From: Citrobacter sp. Res13-Sevr-PEB04-36
GTDB taxonomy: Bacteria; Pseudomonadota; Gammaproteobacteria; Enterobacterales; Enterobacteriaceae
NCBI RefSeq assembly: GCF_015672735.1
Contig: NZ_JADABY010000065.1
Location: forward strand, 62,001-126,000
Direction: 5' to 3'
DNA length: 64,000 nt
The position numbers were made by a program, and so were the translations under genes. Of this stretch, positions 8,509 through 18,286 are shown in pieces. How positions within the stretch are numbered: the stretch's first letter is position 1; each line of letters starts with the position of its first letter. The notes beneath the pieces are model-generated. The model saw only the letters and a program-made list of their open reading frames with translations, was not told the DNA's origin and ran no database searches.

Positions 8509-9357
8509 TTATACGATGCCGCTGACGCTCTCCGCCAGCGATGTGGTCGGGCGTTTAATCAGTGTGCTCAGCGTATGGCTGTCGTCAAACAGTCCGCCTT
8601 TTGAGGCACCAATATCCGAGTCGGCCAACATCTCTGCCAGTCCGGCAGGCAGGCCAAACCCTTTCAGCGCGGCAGCAAAATCGGCCTCGCTGAGGTTCTG
8701 ATACACCACTTTTTTGCCGCTCTGTTGAGCCAGTTCAGCGGCCAACTGGCTCAGCGTCCAGCCTTCATCGCCCGCCAGCTCGTAGATTTTCCCGGCATGG
8801 CCTTCTTCACTGATAACACGCGCGGCGGCAGCGGCGTAGTCCGCGCGGGTGGCGGCGGCGATTTTGCCGTCCCCGGCGGCACCAATAAACACGCCGTGCT
8901 CGAGGGCGGCGGGGGCGCTGGCGAGATAGTTTTCGCTGTACCAACCGTTACGCAGTAGCGCGTAATCAAGGCCGGATTCTGCCAGCATCTTCTCGGTTGC
9001 CACGTGTTCATCTGCCAGCCCCAGCGGGGAGGTGTCGGCATGCAGCAGGCTGGTGTAGGCGATGAATTTCACTCGTGCAGATTTCGCCGCATTGATCACG
9101 TTGCGGTGCTGTAGGGTACGCTGTCCGACTTCGCTTGAGGAGATCAGCAGCAGTTTGTCGATGCCTTGCAACGCGGTGGTAAAGGCGGCTTCGTCGGTAT
9201 AATCCGCCTGGCGGACGGTAATACCCTGCTCGCTGAGGGCAGCGGCTTTAGCAGGGTTACGCACAATCGCCACAATCTGGCTGGCGGGAACGGTTTTCAG
9301 CAGGTTTTCAATAACGTGTTGGCCCAGTTGGCCAGTGGCGCCGGTAATCGCAATCAT
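8509..9357 (-). CDS. qorB: NAD(P)H:quinone oxidoreductase 2 (QorB)
   Basis: QorB (YtfG) is a cytoplasmic NADPH-dependent quinone reductase of the atypical short-chain/NmrA-like family. The 282-residue protein (E. coli 286) begins with the Rossmann fold glycine motif TGATGQLG and continues in one NAD(P)-binding domain with high similarity to E. coli. The C-terminal four residues differ and the protein stops slightly earlier. It is divergent from ytfH, an HxlR-type regulator. An inverted repeat between them suggests that the regulator controls qorB in response to electrophilic quinones. Confidence 0.94.
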   Translation of the reverse strand: MIAITGATGQLGQHVIENLLKTVPASQIVAIVRNPAKAAALSEQGITVRQADYTDEAAFTTALQGIDKLLLISSSEVGQRTLQHRNVINAAKSARVKFIAYTSLLHADTSPLGLADEHVATEKMLAESGLDYALLRNGWYSENYLASAPAALEHGVFIGAAGDGKIAAATRADYAAAAARVISEEGHAGKIYELAGDEGWTLSQLAAELAQQSGKKVVYQNLSEADFAAALKGFGLPAGLAEMLADSDIGASKGGLFDDSHTLSTLIKRPTTSLAESVSGIV

Positions 9358-9403
9358 GAGGAACTCCAGGTTTTGTCTTGTGTTGACTCACGCTAACACC
9401 TAA

Positions 9404-9420
9404 ACTTACTTTTAGTAAGT
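9404..9420. promoter_or_regulatory. Inverted repeat in the qorB-ytfH intergenic region
   Basis: ACTTACT-TTT-AGTAAGT is a perfect 7-3-7 inverted repeat in the 87-bp space between the divergent starts; a further half-site (GGTAAGT) follows at about 9432. HxlR/MarR-type regulators bind such short palindromes, so it is the probable YtfH operator, covering both promoters. Confidence 0.65.
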
Positions 9421-9444
9421 ACGCACAAAAAGGTAAGTATAAAA

Positions 9445-9819
9445 ATGACAGCTTCGACGCTTTCTCAGCAACTGCGCGACGGCAACTTATTTGCTGAACA
9501 GTGTCCTTCCCGCGAGGTGTTAAAACACGTCACCAGCCGTTGGGGGGTATTGATTCTGGTGGCGCTGCGCGATGGCACGCACCGTTTTAGCGATCTGCGC
9601 CGTAAGATGGGCGGCGTCAGTGAAAAGATGCTGGCGCAATCCTTACAGGCGCTGGAGCAGGACGGGTTTATCAACCGGGTGTCGTATCCGGTGGTACCGC
9701 CACATGTGGAATACAGTCTGACGCCATTGGGTGAGCAGGTGAGTGATAAAGTCGCCGCACTGGCGGACTGGATAGAAATGAATTTACCGCAGGTTTTGGC
9801 GCAGCGGATCCCGGCGTGA
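9445..9819 (+). CDS. ytfH: HxlR-type regulator YtfH
   Basis: This 124-residue winged helix-turn-helix protein of the HxlR family matches E. coli YtfH (about 126). The family fold covers residues 20-110 (CPSREVLKHVTSRWGVLILV, then FSDLRRKMGGVSEKMLAQSL and the wing VPPHVEYSLT). A conserved Cys20 sits at the start of the domain, the position that acts as a redox or electrophile sensor in related regulators such as HypR and YodB. With qorB divergent and a palindrome between, a quinone/electrophile-responsive repressor of qorB is the likeliest role; that is inference. Confidence 0.9.
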   Translation: MTASTLSQQLRDGNLFAEQCPSREVLKHVTSRWGVLILVALRDGTHRFSDLRRKMGGVSEKMLAQSLQALEQDGFINRVSYPVVPPHVEYSLTPLGEQVSDKVAALADWIEMNLPQVLAQRIPA

Positions 9820-9825
9820 ACGATG

Positions 9826-9910
9826 TGCCGGATGGCGCTGCGCTTATCCGGCCTACAAGTCGGCTTCATGCGTAGGCCGGATAAGACGCTATTGCGTCGC
9901 ATCCGGCACT
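9826..9910. repeat. BIME (paired REP elements)
   Basis: Opposed REP units (TGCCGGATGGCGCTGCGC and TAGGCCGGATAAGACGC...GCATCCGGCA) occupy the gap between the convergent ytfH and cpdB genes. Confidence 0.88.
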
Positions 9911-9914
9911 AAAA

Positions 9915-11858
9915 TTACTTACTCAAATCCAGCTGATAAATCGCAAAACCGATATCGTCGGTGGCGACTTTCTGCAGCGGATACTGTCCTTTTTCTTTGA
10001 TAAACGCGGCGGCTTTATCGGACGGCGAGGTTTCAAAACGAATATCCAGCTTCGTCTCACTGTGGATCGGCGCCAGACGCCAGTTGTTATCCGCCGCCGG
10101 GTGAATTTCACCGGCACGTTTCGTCTCGGCCCCTATCCACGCGGCCAGCACCGAGCGGTTTTCATCCGGTGAGGCAAAGGCGATATGGCTGTCGCCGGTA
10201 CCGGCAAACTTACCGCCGTAGGCGCGATAGTTATTGGTTGCCACCAGGAAGGTAGCGTTCGGGTCGACAGGTTTTCCGTTAAAGGTCAGATGTTTAATAC
10301 GCTCCGCCTGCGGGTTGACTGTCTGGCATTCGCCGTCGTAACGGGCGGGTTGTGACACATCAATCTGATAGTCCACACCGTCAATCACGTCGAAGTTATA
10401 GGTACGGAAGCCGTCCCAGTTGATCAGCGATTGCGGTTTGCTGCTGTGAATATCAATCTGATTAAACTGCCCGGCGGAGCATTCCAGCCATTCTTTTACC
10501 TCTTTACCGCTGGCTTTTACCACCACCAGAGTGTTGGGATAGAGGTACAGGTCAGCGGCGTTACGGAAGGTGAGCTGGCCTTTTTCCACTTCAACAAAGC
10601 TGGCCGGATCGTTCTTACGTCCGCCCACTTTAAACGGCGCGGCGGCGGAAAGCACCGGCAGCTTCGCCAGATCCGGATCGCCCTGAATAAAGCGTTCAAC
10701 GTAGGCTTTTTGCGCGTTGTTCACCACCTGCACGGTTGGATCGTCTTGCACCAGCGCCAAATAGCTGTACATGTTATCGGCCGATTTACCGATTGGCTTG
10801 CTGACGAATTCGCGTGTGGCGTCGTGGTCGGCCTTCAGGATTTCAACGATTTTTTTGTCTTCCGCGGCCAGTGATTTTTTCGCCGCTGCGTCATAAATCG
10901 GGCGAGCTTCAGCTTTCGCCTGAGTGACCTGCCATTTCCCGCTGTCGTTATTCAGTACCAGATCCACCACGCCCAGATGATCGCCCCACATGCCAGGCAT
11001 CACTGCGGGAATACCGTTCAGGGTACCTTGGGTGATATCCGCGCCTTTGATGTTGGCAAAGTCTTTCCCCGGGAACACGGCGTGAGCATGACCAAACATG
11101 ATGGCATCAACGCCCGGTACTTCGCTGAGGTAATAAACCGAGTTCTCCGCCATCGCCTGATACGGGTCGGCAGAAAGGCCCGAGTGAGCCACGACGACGA
11201 CCACATCCGCGCCTTTCGCCCGCATTTCCGGTACGTATTGACGTGCGGTTTCGGTGATGTCATTCACTGTCACTTTGCCGCTGAGATTGGCTTTATCCCA
11301 GGTCATGATTTGCGGTGGCACAAAACCTATGTAGCCAATTTTCAGCGTCTGCTTGTGACCCTCTTTGTCGACCACCTCGGTGTCTTTAATCAAATAGGGG
11401 GTAAAAAGCGGTTTTTTGGTTTTAACGTCGATGATATTGGCGTTAACGTAAGGGAACTTCGCGCCTGCGAGCGCCTTATGCAGATACTCCAGACCGTAGT
11501 TAAACTCATGATTGCCAAGGTTGCCGACCGCGTAATCCAGCGTATTCAGCGCCTTATAAACCGGGTGCGTTTCACCAGCTTTCAGCCCTTTCGCCGCCAT
11601 GTAATCCCCGAGCGGGCTGCCCTGAATCAGATCGCCGTTATCGACCAGTACGCTGTTTTTGACTTCATTTCTGGCGGCATTGATCAGACTTGCCGTACGT
11701 ACCAGACCGAATTTTTCCGTTGGTGTATCTTTGTAATAATCGAAATCCATCATGTTGCTATGCAAATCAGTGGTTTCCATTATGCGCAGATCGACGGTTG
11801 AGGCATTCACGCTGGCAGCTATCAGCGTGGCCAGAAGCGTTGCACTAAACTTAATCAT
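9915..11858 (-). CDS. cpdB: 2',3'-cyclic-nucleotide 2'-phosphodiesterase/3'-nucleotidase CpdB
   Basis: CpdB is a periplasmic bifunctional enzyme that opens 2',3'-cyclic nucleotides and then dephosphorylates 3'-nucleotides, scavenging RNA breakdown products. The 647-residue precursor has a signal peptide of about 19 residues (ends AASVNA). A metallophosphatase domain follows (about 20-330, motifs [32 protein letters not shown]), then a C-terminal 5'-nucleotidase-type substrate domain (about 350-640). The start MIKFSA at 11858 reproduces the E. coli length; an in-frame ATG three codons upstream is less likely. It is divergent from cysQ, as in E. coli. Confidence 0.96.
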   Translation of the reverse strand: MIKFSATLLATLIAASVNASTVDLRIMETTDLHSNMMDFDYYKDTPTEKFGLVRTASLINAARNEVKNSVLVDNGDLIQGSPLGDYMAAKGLKAGETHPVYKALNTLDYAVGNLGNHEFNYGLEYLHKALAGAKFPYVNANIIDVKTKKPLFTPYLIKDTEVVDKEGHKQTLKIGYIGFVPPQIMTWDKANLSGKVTVNDITETARQYVPEMRAKGADVVVVVAHSGLSADPYQAMAENSVYYLSEVPGVDAIMFGHAHAVFPGKDFANIKGADITQGTLNGIPAVMPGMWGDHLGVVDLVLNNDSGKWQVTQAKAEARPIYDAAAKKSLAAEDKKIVEILKADHDATREFVSKPIGKSADNMYSYLALVQDDPTVQVVNNAQKAYVERFIQGDPDLAKLPVLSAAAPFKVGGRKNDPASFVEVEKGQLTFRNAADLYLYPNTLVVVKASGKEVKEWLECSAGQFNQIDIHSSKPQSLINWDGFRTYNFDVIDGVDYQIDVSQPARYDGECQTVNPQAERIKHLTFNGKPVDPNATFLVATNNYRAYGGKFAGTGDSHIAFASPDENRSVLAAWIGAETKRAGEIHPAADNNWRLAPIHSETKLDIRFETSPSDKAAAFIKEKGQYPLQKVATDDIGFAIYQLDLSK

Positions 11859-12046
11859 CAGGGGCATCCTTTTTAGAACCAGGCCACAAAAGAAAATGTA
11901 TATAAAGATTATTGCTTACAGAAGTGTGAATCATGCCATGAATAGAGCGTTTAAAACCGCAGACGCTATCACAGTTGGCGGATTGTCTGACGATCGGGTA
12001 TAAGTAAAACAACGAGTTAACACCGCTGCCATAAATGAGGTGGAGA

Positions 12047-12787
12047 ATGTTAGAACATGTATGCCAGCTTGCACGGAACGCGGGCGATGCCATTATGCAG
12101 GTCTACGATGGAATCAAACCGATAGAAATCACCAGCAAGCAGGATGATTCTCCGGTCACGGCGGCGGATATTGCCGCGCACACGGTGATCCTTGAAGGAT
12201 TACAGGCGCTGACCCCAGATATTCCGGTGTTGTCAGAAGAGGACCCACCGGGCTGGGATATCCGCCAGCACTGGCAGCGCTACTGGTTGGTTGATCCGCT
12301 GGACGGCACCAAGGAGTTCATCAAACGTAACGGTGAATTTACCGTTAATATCGCGCTGATCGAGAAAGGCAAACCGGTGCTGGGCGTGGTATATGCCCCG
12401 GTAATGAAGGTGATGTACAGCGCGGCCGAAGGAAAAGCCTGGAAAGAAGAGTGCGGCGTGCGCAAACAAATCCAGGTGCGCGATGCGCGTCCACCGCTGG
12501 TGGTGATAAGTCGGTCGCACGCTGATAATGAGCTAAAAGAGTATCTGCAGCAGCTCGGTGAGCACCAGACCACGTCGATTGGATCATCACTGAAGTTCTG
12601 TCTGGTGGCAGAAGGGCAGGCGCAGCTGTACCCGCGTTTTGGGCCGACCAACGTCTGGGACACTGCGGCAGGACACGCTGTTGCTGCTGCCGCCGGAGCG
12701 CATGTTCACGATTGGCAGGGTAAACCGCTGGATTATACCCCGCGTGAATCATTCCTTAACCCCGGCTTCAGGGTTTCTATTTACTGA
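12047..12787 (+). CDS. cysQ: 3'(2'),5'-bisphosphate nucleotidase CysQ
   Basis: CysQ hydrolyses 3'-phosphoadenosine 5'-phosphate to AMP, controlling the PAP/PAPS pool in cysteine biosynthesis; it is a Mg2+-dependent, Li+-sensitive enzyme of the inositol monophosphatase fold. The 246-residue protein matches E. coli. It shows the metal motif SEEDPPGW, the signature [20 protein letters not shown] and the second motif WDTAAGHAV. The start at 12047 follows GAGGTGGAG. Its 3' end overlaps the convergent ytfJ gene by 11 bp. Confidence 0.96.
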   Translation: MLEHVCQLARNAGDAIMQVYDGIKPIEITSKQDDSPVTAADIAAHTVILEGLQALTPDIPVLSEEDPPGWDIRQHWQRYWLVDPLDGTKEFIKRNGEFTVNIALIEKGKPVLGVVYAPVMKVMYSAAEGKAWKEECGVRKQIQVRDARPPLVVISRSHADNELKEYLQQLGEHQTTSIGSSLKFCLVAEGQAQLYPRFGPTNVWDTAAGHAVAAAAGAHVHDWQGKPLDYTPRESFLNPGFRVSIY

Positions 12788-13334
12788 GTAATTTGTGCAG
12801 CAGGGCAATCACCTGCTGCACCTCTTCCTGCGTTAATGCCCCGTCTTTGGCCCATTGAACGCGACCGTCTTTGTCGAGGACCGCGATGGCTGAGCTCTCT
12901 TCGTCCAGTTGCCAGGTTTTACGCGCGATGCCGTTGCTGTCGACGATAAACTGTGACCATGGGTAGAGCTTCTTATTGCTCTCAAGGCTGCTGCGCACAA
13001 ACATGCCGGAGCCAGGAATGGCATCATCCGTGTTAACGATGGTAGTGGTCTGGTAGTTGTCGTGCGGCAAATTTGCCGCTTTGATGGCTTCAATCAATGT
13101 CGCGTTTTTCTCTTTTGCCGAGGTGCGCCCGGCGATGTGTTGCACAATGCGAACTTTCCCCGGCAACTGCGCGCTATTCCAGTTTTTGTAGCTAAACTTA
13201 TCGTTATCAAGAATCAGTTCGCCGCGATCGGCGATCCCGACTGGCGGCACGCGCTGGTTGGTTTCAAATTTATGTGCAGAGGCCATCATCGGCAGCAACA
13301 GACACGACAGCGCCAGCAATTTTTGTAAGGTCAT
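12777..13334 (-). CDS. ytfJ: Periplasmic thioredoxin-fold protein YtfJ
   Basis: This 185-residue secreted protein matches E. coli YtfJ (184). Residues 1-20 form a signal peptide ending in MMASAH. The rest is a YtfJ-family thioredoxin-like fold without a CxxC pair (the only cysteine seen is in the signal peptide), so disulfide chemistry is unlikely. Molecular function is not established. It is monocistronic and convergent with cysQ. Confidence 0.9.
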   Translation of the reverse strand: MTLQKLLALSCLLLPMMASAHKFETNQRVPPVGIADRGELILDNDKFSYKNWNSAQLPGKVRIVQHIAGRTSAKEKNATLIEAIKAANLPHDNYQTTTIVNTDDAIPGSGMFVRSSLESNKKLYPWSQFIVDSNGIARKTWQLDEESSAIAVLDKDGRVQWAKDGALTQEEVQQVIALLHKLLSK

Positions 13335-13661
13335 GGTGTTTCCTTCTTTCTTTATTTTGCAGGTGATCGGACCACTTGAGAGTGGAATTTAATCATATGT
13401 GCGAATGATGCTTTTTCCCGCAAGCGCGATGCCAGTTTGCGGACGGGCGCACAAATCCTGCAAAAAATGAAGGCTTATACTGAGGACAGTGAAGCGATAA
13501 AAAGATAATTCTGAATAATTGTAACCTGAAGGTAAATAAACTTATACACGCTGGAAACAACGTAGAGATAGTCTATAGTCATATGGCATTAAAATTTGCG
13601 CCTGAGGATTGTCGGACCGATTGTGGTACCGCAAAGGCGTAATGCTCAGCAGGAGACAACA
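13335..13661. promoter_or_regulatory. ytfJ-ytfK divergent intergenic region
   Basis: About 327 bases carry the promoters of ytfJ (minus) and ytfK (plus). A possible sigma-70 -10 (TATAGT, near 13572) lies 90 bases before ytfK, and the ytfK ribosome site CAGGAGAC is clear. E. coli ytfK is reported to be PhoB-controlled; I could not find a convincing Pho box by eye. No other gene is seen. Confidence 0.4.
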
Positions 13662-13868
13662 ATGAAAATTTTCCAACGGTACAACCCGCTGCAGGTGGCG
13701 AAGTACGTGAAGATCCTGTTTCGTGGACGGTTATATATCAAGGATGTAGGCGCTTTTGAATTTGATAAGGGTAAGATTCTTATCCCAAAAGTGAAGGACA
13801 AACTGCATTTTTCTGTTATGTCAGAAGTTAACCGTCAGGTCTTGCGTCTGCAAACTGAGATGGCTTGA
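13662..13868 (+). CDS. ytfK: YtfK, SpoT-linked stringent-response activator
   Basis: YtfK is a 68-residue cytoplasmic protein. In E. coli it binds SpoT and shifts it toward (p)ppGpp synthesis during phosphate or fatty-acid starvation. The sequence ([20 protein letters not shown]...) is almost identical to E. coli and has the same length when started at 13662, after CAGGAGAC. An in-frame extension upstream to 13596 is not conserved. A bidirectional terminator lies 37 bp downstream. Confidence 0.95.
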   Translation: MKIFQRYNPLQVAKYVKILFRGRLYIKDVGAFEFDKGKILIPKVKDKLHFSVMSEVNRQVLRLQTEMA

Positions 13869-13905
13869 TCAAAGTGCTATGCGGTAGTTTAAGTAGTCTA
13901 TAAAA

Positions 13906-13930
13906 AACGGCTCCTGTAACAGGAGCCGTT
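13906..13930. terminator. Bidirectional terminator between ytfK and paeA
   Basis: A perfect 11-bp stem AACGGCTCCTG-TAA-CAGGAGCCGTT has an A-run on its left and a T-containing run on its right, so it can end transcripts of both convergent genes. Confidence 0.88.
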
Positions 13931-13951
13931 GATGTTTTCAGGCTGGCAAAC

Positions 13952-15289
13952 TTATGCCGCGCTGTCTTCTTTCGCATCCGGCAGTTTTGGTGTCAGCACG
14001 GTGGGCTTGCTGTCCAGACGCGTCACCAGCAGCTGATCGATCTTGTAGTTATCGATGTCCACGACTTCAAATTTATAGCCTGAGTACTTCACCGAGTCGG
14101 TACGTTTCGGGATTTTTCGCAGCATAAACATCATAAAACCACCGATGGTTTCATAATTACCGGATTGCGGAAATTCGTCGATATCCAGTACGCGCATCAC
14201 GTCATCAATGGGCGTACCGCCGTCGATAAGCCAGGAGTTCTCGTCACGCGCCACAATCTGTTCTTCCAGACCCTGACCGACTAAGTCACCCATCAGCGTG
14301 GTCATCACGTCGTTAAGCGTGATAATGCCCACCACCAGCGCGTATTCGTTCATGATAACGGCGAAGTCTTCACCTGCAGTTTTGAAGCTTTCCAGCGCCT
14401 CAGACAGCGTCAGCGTATCCGGGACAATCAGCGTATTGCGGATCTGCACGCCGCTGTTCAGCGCCATGCTTTGGTTGGCCAGTACGCGGTTCAGCAGATC
14501 TTTGGAGTCTACATAGCCGATGATGTGATCGATATCTTCATTACATACCAAAAACTTAGAATGTGGATGCTCCGCTACTTTGTTCTTCAGGCTCTGCTCA
14601 TCTTCGTGCAGATCGAACCAGATGACGTTCTCACGTGATGTCATGGAAGACGGCACGGTACGGGATTCCAGTTCGAACACGTTTTCGATCAGCTCATGTT
14701 CCTGCTTACGCAAGACACCTGCCAATGCGCCTGCTTCAAATACGGCATAGATATCATCGGAGGTGATGTCATCTTTGCGCACCATTGGGATCTTGAACAG
14801 CCGGAAAATACTGTTCGCCAGCCCATTGAAGAACCACACCAGCGGACGGAACACCATCAAACAGAAGCGCATCGGGTTGATGATGCGCAAAGCCACAGTT
14901 TCTGGCGCAATCATACCGATGCGTTTCGGGGTTAAATCCGCGAACAGGATGAACAGGCCAGTCACCAGCGAGAACGACAAAATAAAGCTCAGTTGTTCGG
15001 ACAGCTCTGGGGCAAAGTACTTAGAGAAAAGACCGTAAAAGACCGGAGAAAACGCCGCATCACCCACGATACCGCCAAGAATGGCGACGGCGTTAAGGCC
15101 AATTTGCACAACCGTGAAGAACATGCCGGGGTTTTCCTGCATCTTCATAACGCGTTGCGCATTAATGTTGCCTTCATCGGCAAGCAGCTTAAGTTTAATT
15201 TTGCGTGATGCGGCAAGCGAGATCTCGGATATCGAGAAAAACGCACTCACGGCGATCAGGCAGAGAATGACTAAAATACTGTTTAACAT
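13952..15289 (-). CDS. paeA: Polyamine export protein PaeA (YtfL), CNNM/CorC family
   Basis: This 445-residue inner-membrane protein matches E. coli YtfL/PaeA (447), which is implicated in exporting cadaverine and putrescine under stationary-phase and acid stress. The N-terminal DUF21/CNNM domain has about four hydrophobic segments (residues 1-180). Two CBS domains follow (about 205-335, including FLVCNEDIDHIIGYVDSKDLLNRV). A C-terminal CorC_HlyC domain (about 350-430) contains SWLIDGGTPIDDVMRVLDID. In E. coli the next gene is msrA; here about 16 kb of accessory DNA is inserted between them. Confidence 0.93.
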   Translation of the reverse strand: MLNSILVILCLIAVSAFFSISEISLAASRKIKLKLLADEGNINAQRVMKMQENPGMFFTVVQIGLNAVAILGGIVGDAAFSPVFYGLFSKYFAPELSEQLSFILSFSLVTGLFILFADLTPKRIGMIAPETVALRIINPMRFCLMVFRPLVWFFNGLANSIFRLFKIPMVRKDDITSDDIYAVFEAGALAGVLRKQEHELIENVFELESRTVPSSMTSRENVIWFDLHEDEQSLKNKVAEHPHSKFLVCNEDIDHIIGYVDSKDLLNRVLANQSMALNSGVQIRNTLIVPDTLTLSEALESFKTAGEDFAVIMNEYALVVGIITLNDVMTTLMGDLVGQGLEEQIVARDENSWLIDGGTPIDDVMRVLDIDEFPQSGNYETIGGFMMFMLRKIPKRTDSVKYSGYKFEVVDIDNYKIDQLLVTRLDSKPTVLTPKLPDAKEDSAA

Positions 15290-15370
15290 ATCTTATCCAG
15301 CCGTTCAGGCCAGATCCTCGGAAGGGGAATGGATAAATTCGTATGAATCTATATTGAATTCAAACTAAAG

Positions 15371-15394
15371 ACCGGCTCGTGGAAGTGAGCCGGT
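15371..15394 (-). terminator. Putative terminator of the sugar operon
   Basis: Stem ACCGGCTC...GAGCCGGT with an 8-base loop lies downstream of the glycosidase gene. On the minus strand it is followed by a modest T-containing run (CTTTAGTTT). Confidence 0.55.
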
Positions 15395-15455
15395 AAATTC
15401 AGAAGCTAGTATAGCGTAAGGCACTGTAAAGTCGCCAGAGGCGGATTATTGCGGC

Positions 15456-16526
15456 TTATCCAACGGCGTTAATTCGGCGTACGGTCTGCATCTCTTGTTC
15501 GCAATAGGGCGAACCGTCTGGCTTGAGGACATCATGAAACCATAGCTGTGCGGTCTTGGCGTTGAGGGGGATATCCGGCCACGGTAGCCAGGTTTGCGTT
15601 TTACCCTGCACCAGCCCCCAGTGATAGCTGGAAACGCGCTGCGCGTTAAACAGCGGCAACTGTTCTTCTATTCGGCTACCAACGTGGCGGGCCAGCCACT
15701 CGGTACAGAAAACCGGTCTGCCAAACTCAGCAAGCTGTGACAAAAGAGACAGTTGGCCTGGGGTATCAACATACGCATGGTAGCTAATTACATCTGAAAG
15801 TCGCAGAGCGGCAACATCTATTGGATGGGTAAATGCATTCCCGCACGCTTCGCGATCGTCAATATGCCAGGCGGCGACGGTTAATGGCTGGGACGGCGAC
15901 TCCTGTCGTGCCCAGCTAAACAGGCGGGTTAGCAGGGTCAAGGCGTAAATTTCCAGCCGGTCGTCGAAGCGAGCAAATTCACGCGTACTACAGAAGATTC
16001 CACCATTGCCGGGTTCATTATAGAGATCCCAGACGCAGATGCGCGAATCATAACGAAAGTAACGGATGATATCGCGGACGTAGGCTTCAATGTGCGGCCA
16101 GCAGGTTCTGTCCATTACGCTGGCCCGTCCCGGGCTGCCAGCGGCCTGGCTATTATGCACGCCGGGAACCGGAGCTTTTTGCTGGCCGATAAACGGCTCA
16201 TCGCCAGAAAAGGCGCAGTCGTCGAGCAGCGTCAACATCACCTTGATGCCGTGGGTATGTGCGATGCCCAGAAATGTGTCGATGCGGCTAATCAGGCCAT
16301 CGCGGTCATGCTGCCAGACGGTAAACGGTAAATTCGTCCGCAACTGGTTATAGCCGTACTGGCTGGCCCAGCGAAGTTCCTGCTCGATGGTGCGAATATC
16401 GAAACTGTCGGCTTGCCACATGTCGAGCCAGTTGACCGCGGTGCGTGGCAAATAGTTGAAACCGCAGCCCCAGGGTTGCTGTTGATACCAACGTTGCGCC
16501 TGCGTTTTACTCCAGGGTTTATACAT
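15456..16526 (-). CDS. Cytoplasmic glycoside hydrolase, clan GH-A (cellulase-like)
   Basis: This 356-residue protein looks like a (beta/alpha)8-barrel glycosidase. The candidate acid/base is Glu171 in [10 protein letters not shown] (the Asn-Glu pair typical of clan GH-A), and the candidate nucleophile is Glu276 in VFCTEWLAR. No signal peptide is present, so it should act on small imported glycosides in the cytoplasm rather than on polymers. The start at 16526 follows AAGGAGCG, and the gene is 10 bp behind the transporter gene as the last member of the operon. Exact family and substrate cannot be named; a GH5-related or uncharacterised GH-A family is likely. Confidence 0.8.
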   Translation of the reverse strand: MYKPWSKTQAQRWYQQQPWGCGFNYLPRTAVNWLDMWQADSFDIRTIEQELRWASQYGYNQLRTNLPFTVWQHDRDGLISRIDTFLGIAHTHGIKVMLTLLDDCAFSGDEPFIGQQKAPVPGVHNSQAAGSPGRASVMDRTCWPHIEAYVRDIIRYFRYDSRICVWDLYNEPGNGGIFCSTREFARFDDRLEIYALTLLTRLFSWARQESPSQPLTVAAWHIDDREACGNAFTHPIDVAALRLSDVISYHAYVDTPGQLSLLSQLAEFGRPVFCTEWLARHVGSRIEEQLPLFNAQRVSSYHWGLVQGKTQTWLPWPDIPLNAKTAQLWFHDVLKPDGSPYCEQEMQTVRRINAVG

Positions 16527-16536
16527 GATGCGCTCC

Positions 16537-18081
16537 TTATTCTGCATCTGAGAGGCTGACGCGTCCCGTGGCCCGCTGCGTTGCACGGCCACCCCAGACT
16601 TCATCGTATTCGTAGCCAGTGAGCTGTTTTATCACCACTCGGGTTTCCTCATCGCAGTCGCGATAGTTACCTCCCAGCTTGCGGCGGGCTATCTCTTTGA
16701 GCAGCAATTTATGTGTCTCACGCGTGAGTTTGAATTTGTAGGTGGTGTAGAAGCTGACAGCCAGTAGCGCGGCGGTAGCAAAGATCATCAAGCCGATAAT
16801 AGCGTGCAGCGCCATTGCAGGCTGTGCTCCACTGCCTTTCACAAAGCCTGACTCCTCCAGCACCATGCCGATCAGCAGGATGGCGATCGCTACGGTGCTC
16901 TTGCGGGTGAGTACCATCACGCCGGCAAAAATGCCTTCGCGGCGCTGTTGGGTCACCATCTCGTCTATGTCGGGTATAAAGCTGTAAATATTCCACGGAA
17001 TATAATAGAGCCCCGAGCGTGCCATGCCGAGCAGAATAAAGACGGCGGAGAACAACACGTTGGAGACCTGAGTTTGGGTATAATAGATAATAAATAAGAA
17101 GGCCAGTACGCAGAATATACAGGCATACGCGAAGCGCAGTGCCGCTGAAGGCGTAATATTAAGTTTGTTTAGTAATAACATAAATCCATAAGTGCCAAAG
17201 ACTGAAGCAAAGGCGGCAATGCTTAACCAGCCGGAAACAGAAGCTGCGTCCTGATTCAAACAATAGATGACATAAAAGGTAAATACTGAACCAAATACAT
17301 CCATGGCGGTGAAAGAGAAAATATAAATAATAATATGCAAACGAAAGGCGCGAATTCTGAACGAGGAAAAGAGATCGAGTATCAGGTACTTCAGATGATT
17401 GAACAATCCGCTACTGCGCTGGAGGTTCGTTTTAAAAGTCTCCTCCTGCACATCTTTGGCCTCCCATGTGCAGCGCCAGGTAATAAATACAGCGATGCAG
17501 AAAATCACAGAAAATAGCAGTCCGGTCAGGGTGTAGGTAAACGGATTATCTTTACCGGTAAACTGCATCAGGATGCCGGGTACCGAGACGGCCAGAAAGC
17601 CGCCTAACTGCGAGCAGATCATGCGTACGCCGGAAAGGCGGCTGCGCTCTTCGTAGCGGTTAGTCATCTCTGCTGCCAGGGTTTCCCACGGCACCAGCAC
17701 CATGGCCGACAGTAGCTCAATCGACAAATAGGTTCCCAGGTAATACCAGTAACCCATATCGGTCAGCCACAGCAGGGCATAGAGAAACATTAACGGCGAA
17801 CTGAGTAATAAAAAGAAGCGACGGCGGCCAAATTTCCGCCCAAGCCAGGTGTTGCCAAAATTATCGGTAATATATCCCATAATTGGGCTGAGTAGCGCAT
17901 CAATCACGCGGGCAATAGCAAAAATAGAACCTGCTTCCAGGACACTTAAGCCGCAATAGGTGGTATAAAAAAATAAAAGCCAGGTGCCGATAATGGCGAA
18001 AGCCCCGCCACCAAATAAATCAGTGATGCCGTAGCCGATTGCTACACCATAACCGACTCTGCGTTCAGTTGGTTTAACCAT
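16537..18081 (-). CDS. GPH-family (MelB-like) sugar:cation symporter
   Basis: This 514-residue inner-membrane permease belongs to the glycoside-pentoside-hexuronide:cation symporter branch of the MFS. About twelve hydrophobic segments are visible. Family traits include an early [14 protein letters not shown] segment, an [17 protein letters not shown] motif between helices 2 and 3, and basic GRKFGRRR after it. It probably brings in the glycoside acted on by the adjacent hydrolase and dehydrogenases. The start at 18081 (MVKPTERR) resembles other GPH proteins; an upstream ATG at 18117 lies inside an ERIC repeat and is unlikely to be used. The C-terminal 60 residues are a polar tail longer than in MelB. 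Confidence 0.85.
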   Translation of the reverse strand: MVKPTERRVGYGVAIGYGITDLFGGGAFAIIGTWLLFFYTTYCGLSVLEAGSIFAIARVIDALLSPIMGYITDNFGNTWLGRKFGRRRFFLLLSSPLMFLYALLWLTDMGYWYYLGTYLSIELLSAMVLVPWETLAAEMTNRYEERSRLSGVRMICSQLGGFLAVSVPGILMQFTGKDNPFTYTLTGLLFSVIFCIAVFITWRCTWEAKDVQEETFKTNLQRSSGLFNHLKYLILDLFSSFRIRAFRLHIIIYIFSFTAMDVFGSVFTFYVIYCLNQDAASVSGWLSIAAFASVFGTYGFMLLLNKLNITPSAALRFAYACIFCVLAFLFIIYYTQTQVSNVLFSAVFILLGMARSGLYYIPWNIYSFIPDIDEMVTQQRREGIFAGVMVLTRKSTVAIAILLIGMVLEESGFVKGSGAQPAMALHAIIGLMIFATAALLAVSFYTTYKFKLTRETHKLLLKEIARRKLGGNYRDCDEETRVVIKQLTGYEYDEVWGGRATQRATGRVSLSDAE

Positions 18082-18097
18082 AATTATTTTTCCAGTT

Positions 18098-18225
18098 ATA
18101 TACACGTCATCCTTCAAGCTGCCTCTTTGTTAGCTACGCCTGCTCACCCCGGTCACTTACTAATGTAAGCTTCTGGGAGTTGCCAGACTTGCCGCCTTGA
18201 TGCATCTTGAATGATTTTGTGTATA
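18098..18225. repeat. ERIC (IRU) element 1
   Basis: A 128-bp imperfect palindrome matches the enterobacterial repetitive intergenic consensus (CGTCATCCTTCAAGCTGCC, CACTTACTAATGTAAGCTTC, then a CTTGAATGAT end). It lies inside the sugar operon between the fourth dehydrogenase and the transporter, where it may affect mRNA stability. Confidence 0.85.
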
Positions 18226-18286
18226 GGGTATTTGTATGCCGGTATTACTCGGCTGATTTATTTACTTCTGGAATGCTTGATGAATT

